Below are positions 16,030 through 22,248 of a stretch of 22,248 nucleotides of DNA, piece by piece. Both the position numbers and the translations under genes were made by a program. Under the pieces are notes generated by a model, which saw only the letters and a list, made by a program, of their open reading frames with translations, ran no database searches and had not been told where the DNA came from. The stretch's first letter is position 1. Every line of letters starts with the position of its first letter. Origin of the DNA: an uncultured Pseudomonadota bacterium (GTDB taxonomy: Bacteria; Pseudomonadota; Gammaproteobacteria; Burkholderiales; SG8-41); the NCBI GenBank assembly GCA_946885605.1, contig CAMPGR010000052.1, forward strand, positions 1 through 22,248, written 5' to 3'.

Positions 16030-16347
16030 ATGCTGGTTCGATTTCGAAGTGATGCGGGCGATATGATCATGTTCGGCGACGTAGCGGCCACGCTGCTCAA
16101 GATGATGGGTCAGACGGGCAGCGTACCGGGTGCAATCCTGGCCGCCGACATTCCCGCAGCGCTCGCACGGTTGCAGGACGCGGTACATGCGCAGCGCGAT
16201 GCCCAGAGTGCGCGTAGGACAAACGATGACAGTGAACCGCCGGTATCCCTACGCCAGCGCGCATTTCCGCTCATCGAGTTGCTCCAGCGCGCCATCGCCA
16301 GGAACGCGGACGTTATCTGGGAAGAGGAAGGCTCGAAGATGCGATGA
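16030..16347 (+). CDS. DUF1840 family protein
   Basis: A small 105-residue cytosolic protein. MLVRFRSDAGDMIMFGDVAATLLKMMG at the start and RAFPLIELLQRAI ... DVIWEE at the end match the DUF1840 family, which I know mainly from betaproteobacteria; no function is established. The middle (~55-75) is charged and probably disordered. The ATG at 16030 has AAGAAGG seven bases upstream. A TTG 12 codons earlier lacks a ribosome-binding site and the extra residues are not family-like. It stands alone between the transporter (65-nt gap) and the kinase. Confidence 0.82.
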   Translation: MLVRFRSDAGDMIMFGDVAATLLKMMGQTGSVPGAILAADIPAALARLQDAVHAQRDAQSARRTNDDSEPPVSLRQRAFPLIELLQRAIARNADVIWEEEGSKMR

Positions 16348-16463
16348 TGCGTGCGCCATGGCGCCGCGGAGGGAGCGGGCACCGGTTGGCACAAGCATCT
16401 CGCCTGGGCCGCGCACGACCGGCTTCATATTGAGATCGCACCGTGTCTTCAAGAAGCTCCGCC
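16348..16463 (+). other. Spacer upstream of the hybrid kinase
   Basis: About 115 bp with no gene. It contains a 12-bp palindrome GCGCCATGGCGC near 16359-16370 and the alternative GTG start of the kinase (16443). No clear -35/-10 pair or terminator T-run is visible, so the kinase promoter cannot be placed. Confidence 0.35.
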
Positions 16464-18536
16464 ATGGCAACGGACACCACATCACAGCCCGACACCCCGC
16501 TGTCCACGCCGCTGCTCGACTCGTTGCTCGGCACGGCGCCGGTGGTGGTCGCGTTCGTCGATCCGCAGCGCCGCTACCTCGCGGTAAGCGAGGGATTGGC
16601 GAAGTTTCATGGCCTTCCGCGGGAAGCGCTCGTCGGCCGGCCGGTGGCCGAGGTGTTCCCGGAATTGTGGCCGGAGCTTGCGCCCATTTACACGCGCGTT
16701 TTCGAGCGCGGCGAAACAGTCTCCAACGTCGAGCTTCAGCATCAGCGCGCGGGGGAACCCGAACCGCGTGCATGGCTCGCGAGCTACTACCCCGTCTACG
16801 CGGAGGCGCGCATCATTGCCGCCGGCGTGATCCTCGTCGACATCACCGAGCGGGGACGCGCGGCGGCGGGATTGCGCGAAAGCGCGAAGCGCCTGAGTTA
16901 TGCGCTCGATGCCGCGAGCGAAGGACTCTGGGACTGGAACCTCAAGACCGGCTACACCTACTACAGTCCCGGCTGGATCGAAACGCTCGGCTACTCGCCG
17001 GAGGAGGTCCCGTCCCACATCAGCTTCTGGCAAAGCATCCTGCATCCCGATGACACTGCGCGCGTGCGCGAGCAACTGCAGGCGCATTTCGAGGGCAGGA
17101 CGCGCATCTACCGCTGCGAGCTGCGGCTGCGCAGGAAATCCGGGGAATATCGCTGGGACGTGTGCCGCGGCAAGGTGGTGGAGTGGGACGAGAACGGCAC
17201 GCCGCTGCGCATGATAGGCACCGACGCCGACATCACGGAGCGCAAGCGCGCGGAAGAGGCATTGCATCGCCTGAACGCGACCCTCGAGAGTCGCGTTCAG
17301 GCGCGCACCGAAGAGCTCGCACAGGCGAACCGCGCGCTCATGGCGCGCGCCGAGGAGCTCGAGCGCCTGCTGCGGTTCAAATCGGAGTTCCTCGCCAACA
17401 TGTCGCACGAGCTGCGCACACCGCTGAACAGCCTGCTCATCCTCTCGCGGCTCCTCGGCGACAACCCCGAAGGGAACCTCACGGAGGGCCAGATCCAGTA
17501 CGCGCGTACCATACAGGCGAGCGGCGAGGACCTCCTGCAGCTGATCGACGATATCCTTGACTTTTCGAAGGCGGAGTCCGGTGCGCTGAGCCTGCGCTAC
17601 GAGCACGTCGCGTTCGCCGATGTGATCCGCGCGGTGCAACGCACGTTTCGCCATGTCGCCGAGGAGAAAGGGCTCGACTTCGTGATCGGCACCTCGGCGG
17701 CGCTTCCCTATGGCATGGAAACCGACCCCGTGCGGCTGCGTCAGATACTCACTAACCTGACTTCGAACGCCTTCAAGTTCACCGAGCGCGGCCGCGTGTC
17801 GGTCAACATCTACCCGGCCACGGACGCGCCCGGAGCGCCAGGCACCGACCTGATCGCCTTCGAAGTGAGCGACACGGGGATCGGGGTCGCGCCCCGAGAG
17901 CGGGAAATCATCTTCGAGGCGTTCCGCCAGGGCGATGAAGGCACCACGCGCAAGTACGGGGGCGCCGGCCTTGGACTCGCGATCTGCCAGCAGCTCGCTT
18001 CAGCGATGGGCGGCGCGATCACCGTCGAGAGCGAGGTGGGCAAGGGCAGCACCTTTACCGCATATCTGCCGCGCGCGCAGCGCGAGCCGCGACAACCGCC
18101 CGCGCCGCCTCAGGAAGATGCCGGCGCGCCGGCCGGTGCGTCCGACAGTGCGGCAAAGACGGAACGAGCAAGCAAGATCCTGGTGGTCGACGACGACGCG
18201 CGCAACCGCTTTTCGCTCGGCGCGGTGCTGCAAGCGGGCGGCTACGATGCGCTCACCGCGGAGAGCGGAGAATCGGCGCTCGACGCGCTCGCCCGGCAAC
18301 CCGACGTCGAATGCGTGCTGGTCGACGTCATGATGCCCGGCATGGACGGGTACGAGACGACGCGCAGAATACGCGCGCAGCCGCGGTTTCGCGATCTCCC
18401 CATCATTGCGGTGACCGCGAAGGCCATGCCGGAAGACGTCGAGAAATGCATGGATGCCGGCTGCTCGGAGTACATATCGAAACCCGTCGATACCGCGCGG
18501 CTGATGGAGATGATTCAGACGTTGAAGCGGAAATAG
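16464..18536 (+). CDS. Soluble hybrid histidine kinase (PAS-PAS-HisKA-HATPase-REC)
   Basis: A 690-residue protein with no transmembrane segment, so a cytosolic sensor. In order: PAS domain ~18-130; PAS/PAC ~143-263 ([19 protein letters not shown] ... ITERKRAEE); coiled coil ~263-305; HisKA with phospho-acceptor His315 ([17 protein letters not shown]); HATPase with N-box [18 protein letters not shown] and [14 protein letters not shown]; Pro/Ala linker ~538-565; and a C-terminal receiver (VVDDD, Asp621 in [10 protein letters not shown], Thr651, Lys673). The signal and downstream partner are unknown; no separate regulator gene is adjacent. The GTG at 16443 is an alternative start. The 3' end overlaps the convergent ychF by 22 nt. 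Confidence 0.92.
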   Translation: MATDTTSQPDTPLSTPLLDSLLGTAPVVVAFVDPQRRYLAVSEGLAKFHGLPREALVGRPVAEVFPELWPELAPIYTRVFERGETVSNVELQHQRAGEPEPRAWLASYYPVYAEARIIAAGVILVDITERGRAAAGLRESAKRLSYALDAASEGLWDWNLKTGYTYYSPGWIETLGYSPEEVPSHISFWQSILHPDDTARVREQLQAHFEGRTRIYRCELRLRRKSGEYRWDVCRGKVVEWDENGTPLRMIGTDADITERKRAEEALHRLNATLESRVQARTEELAQANRALMARAEELERLLRFKSEFLANMSHELRTPLNSLLILSRLLGDNPEGNLTEGQIQYARTIQASGEDLLQLIDDILDFSKAESGALSLRYEHVAFADVIRAVQRTFRHVAEEKGLDFVIGTSAALPYGMETDPVRLRQILTNLTSNAFKFTERGRVSVNIYPATDAPGAPGTDLIAFEVSDTGIGVAPREREIIFEAFRQGDEGTTRKYGGAGLGLAICQQLASAMGGAITVESEVGKGSTFTAYLPRAQREPRQPPAPPQEDAGAPAGASDSAAKTERASKILVVDDDARNRFSLGAVLQAGGYDALTAESGESALDALARQPDVECVLVDVMMPGMDGYETTRRIRAQPRFRDLPIIAVTAKAMPEDVEKCMDAGCSEYISKPVDTARLMEMIQTLKRK

Positions 18537-19609
18537 ATGACGTCGCCGTCCTGCACCACGTAGTCCTTGCCTTCGAGCCGCATCTTCCCTGCTTCCTTCG
18601 CCCCCTGCTCGCCCTTGCACGCGATGTAATCGGCATAGGAGATCACTTCGGCGCGGATAAAGCCCTTCTCGAAATCCGTGTGAATGACGGCCGCAGCATG
18701 CGGCGCGGTGTCGCCGCGGTGGATAGTCCACGCGCGAACCTCCTTCGGTCCGGCGGTAAAAAAGGTCTGCAGGCCGAGCAGCGCGTAACCGGTGTGGACC
18801 ACCCGGTCGAGGCCGGGCTCGCTCATCCCCATGTCCGTCAGGAACATGCGCTTGTCCTCTTCGCCCATGTCCGCGATCTCCGCTTCGATCGCCGCGCACA
18901 CTGCCACAACCGGAGCGCCTTCCCGTTCAGCATGCGCGCGCACCGCATCGAGATGCGGATTGTTCTCGAACCCGTTCTCGCGGACATTGGCCACATACAT
19001 GACGGGCTTTGCGGTCAGCAGGAATAACGTGCGAAGGACCGCTTTTTCCTCCTCGTAGAACGAAACAGCGCGCAGCGGCTTGCCTTCGTTCAAGGCCGCC
19101 TGGCACTTCTCCAGCACCGCAACGAGGCGCTGGGCCTCTTTGTCGCCGCCGGCGCGCGCGACCTTGCCGTACTTCGCGAGCTGGCGCTCGACGCTCGCAA
19201 GGTCCGCCAGGGCGAGCTCGGTGTCGATCGTCTCGATGTCGGAGACGGGATCGATCTTGCCGGAGACGTGGGTGACGTTCGGATCCTCGAAGCAGCGCAC
19301 GACATGCGCGATCGCATCGGTCTCGCGGATGTTGGCGAGGAATTGATTGCCCAGGCCCTCGCCTTTCGACGCGCCGGCGACGAGTCCCGCGATATCGACG
19401 AACTGCACGACGGCAGGAACGACCTTCTGCGGCTTCGCGAGCGCCGCGAGCTCGGCGAGGCGCGGATCCGGAACTTCGACAATGCCGACGTTCGGCTCGA
19501 TCGTGCAGAACGGGTAGTTCTCGGCCGCGATGCCGGCCCTGGTGAGCGCATTGAAGAGCGTGGACTTGCCGACGTTCGGCAGGCCGACGATGCCGCATTT
19601 CAGGCTCAT
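18515..19609 (-). CDS. ychF: Redox-regulated ATPase YchF (OLA1 family)
   Basis: A 364-residue Obg-like P-loop protein that prefers ATP over GTP and associates with ribosomes. G1 GLPNVGKST is at ~residues 9-17 and G3 is [16 protein letters not shown]. The G4 site reads ANVREN (NxxE rather than NKxD), the change that explains ATP preference. A coiled-coil insert (~120-200) and the C-terminal TGS domain ([19 protein letters not shown] ... [18 protein letters not shown]) complete it. It overlaps pth by 4 nt at its start and converges with the histidine kinase gene at its end. Confidence 0.97.
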   Translation of the reverse strand: MSLKCGIVGLPNVGKSTLFNALTRAGIAAENYPFCTIEPNVGIVEVPDPRLAELAALAKPQKVVPAVVQFVDIAGLVAGASKGEGLGNQFLANIRETDAIAHVVRCFEDPNVTHVSGKIDPVSDIETIDTELALADLASVERQLAKYGKVARAGGDKEAQRLVAVLEKCQAALNEGKPLRAVSFYEEEKAVLRTLFLLTAKPVMYVANVRENGFENNPHLDAVRAHAEREGAPVVAVCAAIEAEIADMGEEDKRMFLTDMGMSEPGLDRVVHTGYALLGLQTFFTAGPKEVRAWTIHRGDTAPHAAAVIHTDFEKGFIRAEVISYADYIACKGEQGAKEAGKMRLEGKDYVVQDGDVIYFRFNV

Positions 19610-20241
19610 TTCTTCCGTACGTCCGCTTGAGCGGCCTGCCCGTTTTCCGGTGCGTTCTCCCTGTCGTCCTGCGCCTTCTCCTGCGTATGCAGCTTGTGCA
19701 TCGCGCCCTGCACGTCACCCGCGAGCACGAGCGGCATCGCCTCCAGCGCGCGATCCATCGCGTCATCGATGACGCGCCGCTCTTCACTCGTGGGACGGCT
19801 GTTGAGGAGGTGATGCGTGACGAGATCGCGTGAACCGGGGTGACCGATGCCGATGCGCAGCCGCCAGTAATCCTGGGTAGCGAGCCGCGCCGAGATGTCT
19901 TTGAGCCCGTGGTGACCGGCCGACCCGCCGCCCAGCTTGATGCGCACGGTGCCCGGCGGAAAATCGAGCTCGTCGTGCGCCACGAGAATTTCGGCCGGCG
20001 CGATCTTGAAGAAGCTCGCGAGCATCTGCACCGGCCGGCCGCTCGCGTTCATGTAGCCCTGCGGCAAAATGAGCCACGTGCCCGCCGGCTCGATGCGACC
20101 CACGAGTGCCTGGAATTTCGCCTCGTTGCGCAGCACGATGCCGTTGCGCGCCGCATAGCGTTCGACAAACCAGAAACCGGCGTTGTGCCGGGTATCGGCG
20201 TACTTGCGGCCGGGGTTTCCCAGCCCGACGATGAGCTTCAC
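19606..20241 (-). CDS. pth: Peptidyl-tRNA hydrolase Pth
   Basis: A 211-residue cytosolic enzyme that frees tRNA from prematurely released peptidyl-tRNA. The start [20 protein letters not shown] contains Asn9 and the catalytic His19; GYMNASG (Asn65) and HDELD (Asp93) are also present. At the later substrate-contact motif the sequence reads GHHGLKD where E. coli has GHNGLKD, an Asn-to-His change. The last ~20 residues are a charged tail, making it a little longer than E. coli Pth. It lies 3 nt after the acetyltransferase gene and overlaps ychF by 4 nt. Confidence 0.96.
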   Translation of the reverse strand: MKLIVGLGNPGRKYADTRHNAGFWFVERYAARNGIVLRNEAKFQALVGRIEPAGTWLILPQGYMNASGRPVQMLASFFKIAPAEILVAHDELDFPPGTVRIKLGGGSAGHHGLKDISARLATQDYWRLRIGIGHPGSRDLVTHHLLNSRPTSEERRVIDDAMDRALEAMPLVLAGDVQGAMHKLHTQEKAQDDRENAPENGQAAQADVRKK

Positions 20242-20244
20242 CGC

Positions 20245-20820
20245 CTAGGCCGTCTGCAGCACATCGGCGGCGCGCGTCCGGGTCGCGGGCGCTCGGGGTG
20301 CGGCGTGCCATGCCGGCGCCGTCAGCCGGTAGAGCAGATGCGGGCCTCCGGCGTGGGTGACTTGCCGCTCGTAGCGAAACCCCGCCTTCTCCACTACGCG
20401 CCGCGATGCGGCATTGGTCGAGAGGACGAAGCTCACGAATTCGGCTGCGCCGAGCCGTACGAAGCCTTGCGCCACAGCAACGCGTACGACCTCGCTCGCG
20501 TAGCCGCGCCCCCAAAACTGCGGCAGAAATCCGTAAGCAACCTCGATTGCATCCGCACCCTCGACCCGCGCCGACTGCAAGCCGCCGCACCCCAGAAATA
20601 TTCCAGTTTCCGGATCACGCACGGCCCACCAGCCGTAGCCGTGGCGTTCCCAGTGGTCGGTGTGCAGATCGAAGCGCGCCGCGGCCGCGCCCGTTGCGTC
20701 TGCGCCGAGCGCCTCTATGAAGCGCGGATCCCCGCGCATGCGCAGAAAATCGTCCCGATCTTTCGATTCGGTGCGTGTGAAGTGAAGGCGCGGCGTCCTG
20801 AGCTGTTGCGGAAATTCCAT
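20245..20820 (-). CDS. GNAT-family N-acetyltransferase (RimJ/RimL-like)
   Basis: A 191-residue GNAT acetyltransferase. TPRLHFTR near the start, IFLGCGGLQ at ~74-82 and the acetyl-CoA loop QFWGRGYASE (101-110) are typical of the RimJ/RimL-like group. VSFVLSTNAASRRVVEKAGF marks the last helix and strand. Members acetylate protein N-termini, amino acids or small molecules; the substrate is unknown. The ATG at 20820 has CGGAGAG four bases upstream. It sits between rplY and pth, which are usually adjacent, so it may have been inserted there. Confidence 0.88.
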   Translation of the reverse strand: MEFPQQLRTPRLHFTRTESKDRDDFLRMRGDPRFIEALGADATGAAAARFDLHTDHWERHGYGWWAVRDPETGIFLGCGGLQSARVEGADAIEVAYGFLPQFWGRGYASEVVRVAVAQGFVRLGAAEFVSFVLSTNAASRRVVEKAGFRYERQVTHAGGPHLLYRLTAPAWHAAPRAPATRTRAADVLQTA

Positions 20821-20909
20821 GATCTCTCCGGTACGGTGAGCAGGATGAGAAGTCCGCCGCGTCCCGGACGGAATAGCGGCGGGCTCGACGAAAAAACGAA
20901 GCGGCGAAA

Positions 20910-21614
20910 CTACTCCTTCTTGCCGGCTTCCTTCTTCTCGGTTTCCTTCTTCTCGCCTTCGGTGCCCCCGCCGGCAGCGCCCTCGGCAGCCGCTTCGCCG
21001 ATGATCTCCGTCACGGGCGCGGCCGCTTCTTCTTCCACCACCATCGCTTTCGGCACCTGCACCGTTACGACCGCGGGGTTGTCGTGCTTCAGTTTCGCGA
21101 TCGGCTCGACACCCTTCGGCAACACGAGCTCGTTCACATGGATGGAATCGCCGACCTCGAGATCCTTCAGGTCCACCTCGATATACTCGGGGAGGTCGTC
21201 GGGCAGGCACTGGATCTCGATCTCGTTCATGACGTGCTGCACCATGCCGCCGCCGAGTTTGACGCCTGGAGACACGTCGGCGTTCGTAAAGTGCAGCGGC
21301 ACCCGCATGTGGATCCTCTTGGTCTTGTCGATGCGCTGGAAATCGACGTGCAGCACCATGGGCTTCCACGGGTGCATCTGATAATCCCTGAGCAGCACCT
21401 GCTCCTTCGCGCCATCGACCGTCATGTCGAGGATCGAGGCGTGAAACGCCTCCATCTTGAGGTGCTTCAGGAGCGCCTGCTGGTTCAGCTCCACCGGCTG
21501 CGCCGGCTTGTTCGCCCCGTATACGATGCCCGGGACGCGCCCACTCCCGCGCAGGCGGCGGCTCGCACCCGTTCCCTGCTGCGTGCGTGGATAGGCAACC
21601 ACTTCGATCTTCAT
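20910..21614 (-). CDS. rplY: 50S ribosomal protein L25/general stress protein Ctc
   Basis: A 234-residue L25/TL5/Ctc protein that binds 5S rRNA in the large subunit. The N-terminal L25 domain (to ~95) opens MKIEVVAYPRTQQGTGASRR and includes RVPGIVYG. The beta-rich C-terminal domain includes LPDDLPEYIEVDLKDLEVGD. A low-complexity tail (~195-234) of Ala/Gly then Lys/Glu ends the chain. The ATG at 21614 has GGAGAG upstream; upstream codons in the same frame are not family-like. It follows prs by 68 nt, the usual order. Confidence 0.96.
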   Translation of the reverse strand: MKIEVVAYPRTQQGTGASRRLRGSGRVPGIVYGANKPAQPVELNQQALLKHLKMEAFHASILDMTVDGAKEQVLLRDYQMHPWKPMVLHVDFQRIDKTKRIHMRVPLHFTNADVSPGVKLGGGMVQHVMNEIEIQCLPDDLPEYIEVDLKDLEVGDSIHVNELVLPKGVEPIAKLKHDNPAVVTVQVPKAMVVEEEAAAPVTEIIGEAAAEGAAGGGTEGEKKETEKKEAGKKE

Positions 21615-21631
21615 CTCACTTCTCTCCTGGG

Positions 21632-21675
21632 TAAAGGGGGCATCTAAAGGGGGCATCCGCGACCAGATCGCCCCC
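21632..21675 (-). promoter_or_regulatory. prs-rplY spacer: tandem 13-bp repeat and GC hairpin (attenuator-like)
   Basis: TAAAGGGGGCATC occurs twice in perfect tandem (plus strand 21632-21644 and 21645-21657). GATCGCCCCC follows at 21666-21675. On the minus-strand transcript GGGGGC (just after the prs stop) can pair with the GCCCCC of either repeat, plus an ATC/GAT extension, and UUUA follows. A weak terminator, attenuator or processing hairpin is possible. The second repeat ends just ahead of the rplY ribosome-binding site. Confidence 0.45.
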
Positions 21676-21682
21676 AAAAAAA

Positions 21683-22248
21683 CTACTCCACGAACAACGA
21701 GCTCACCGAATCATCGGCGCTGATACGGCGCATGGTCTCGGCGAGAAGGCTCGCCACCGAGAGCACGCGGATGCGGCCGCACGACTTTGCGTCTTCACGC
21801 AGCGGAATCGTGTCGGTCACGACGAGTTCGTCGAGCGCCGAATTCGAAATGCGCTGCACCGCGTTGCCGGACAACACGGCGTGGGTGCAATACGCGAGCA
21901 CCTTCACCGCGCCGTGCCGCTTCAGGGCCTGCGCCGCTTCGCACAACGTGTTCGCCGTGTCCACCAAGTCGTCCACGATGACGCAGGTGCGCCCTTCCAC
22001 TTCACCGATGATATTCATCACCGTCGCGACATTGGGCCGCGGGCGCCGCTTGTCGATGATCGCCAGATCCGCTTCCAGCCGCTTGGCGAGCGCGCGCGCC
22101 CGCACGACGCCACCCACGTCGGGCGACACCACGACGAGGTGCTGGTAGTCGTGCTTCCACACGTCGCCCAGCATGATCGGCCCCGAGTAGATATTGTCCA
22201 CCGGGATGTCGAAGAATCCCTGGATCTGCTCGGAGTGCAGATCCATCG
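21683..22248 (-). CDS. prs: Ribose-phosphate pyrophosphokinase, C-terminal part (cut by window edge)
   Basis: The last ~188 residues of PRPP synthetase, which makes PRPP from ribose-5-phosphate and ATP for nucleotide, His and Trp synthesis. Visible landmarks are [20 protein letters not shown] (its Met is internal, since the frame runs off the window), [19 protein letters not shown] and the PRPP-binding loop [13 protein letters not shown], with the normal C-terminus VSSLFVE. The N-terminal third lies to the right of the window. It is the first visible gene of the prs-rplY-GNAT-pth-ychF block. Confidence 0.96.
   Translation of the reverse strand, partial: MDLHSEQIQGFFDIPVDNIYSGPIMLGDVWKHDYQHLVVVSPDVGGVVRARALAKRLEADLAIIDKRRPRPNVATVMNIIGEVEGRTCVIVDDLVDTANTLCEAAQALKRHGAVKVLAYCTHAVLSGNAVQRISNSALDELVVTDTIPLREDAKSCGRIRVLSVASLLAETMRRISADDSVSSLFVE

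Noticed and set aside
16482..17654. 390-codon minus-strand open frame
   Set aside because: Antisense shadow of the hybrid histidine kinase; no family resemblance.
19840..21381. 513-codon plus-strand open frame
   Set aside because: Lies opposite pth, the GNAT gene and rplY, all securely identified; long antisense frames are expected in GC-rich DNA.
1..22248. CRISPR array, insertion sequence, toxin-antitoxin or defence island
   Set aside because: No regularly spaced repeats, transposase or cas genes are visible. The RHH gene has no toxin partner; its neighbour is an esterase.

Overview
The window is GC-rich chromosomal DNA from a Gram-negative bacterium, most likely a betaproteobacterium. The evidence is the gene order yebC-ruvCAB-ybgC-tolQRAB-pal-cpoB, the block prs-rplY-pth-ychF, a DUF1840-type protein, and the tRNA-Lys/queC linkage beyond cpoB. 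I cannot name the genus. Nearly all of the window is dense core genome; the accessory part is about the first 1.75 kb.

Layout. Positions 1-902 (minus): a ribbon-helix-helix regulator followed by a PHB-depolymerase-family esterase cut by the window edge, with repeated half-sites upstream that could be an operator. Positions 1050-1745: a frameshifted tyrosine-integrase remnant and a repeat-bearing attachment region abutting the 3' end of a tRNA-Lys(UUU) gene (1745-1820), which has a near-consensus promoter. Positions 1940-3067: a YeeE/YedE-type transporter (thiosulfate-transporter-like). Positions 3133-13459 (minus): one long, tightly packed cluster read in the order yebC, ruvC, ruvA, ruvB, ybgC, tolQ, tolR, tolA, tolB, pal, cpoB, a membrane-anchored C13 peptidase, queC. 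It joins Holliday-junction processing to the Tol-Pal cell-envelope machine and ends in queuosine-precursor synthesis.

Positions 13530-18536 (plus): an HerA-like ATPase (DUF853 type), an EamA transporter that overlaps it, a DUF1840 protein, and a soluble double-PAS hybrid histidine kinase. This run converges on, and overlaps, the minus-strand block ychF-pth-GNAT acetyltransferase-rplY-prs (18515 to the right edge), which covers translation and nucleotide supply; prs is cut by the window edge.

The points most worth a second look are: the C13 (caspase/legumain-clan) peptidase at the end of the tol-pal cluster, coupled to queC and with a UUCG hairpin over its ribosome-binding site; an apparent AUU start codon for ruvC; the integrase relic and the G1-U72 pair in tRNA-Lys; the RHH half-site repeats; and a tandem repeat/hairpin in the rplY leader. 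I see no complete mobile element, CRISPR array or defence island, and no clearly new multi-gene system.
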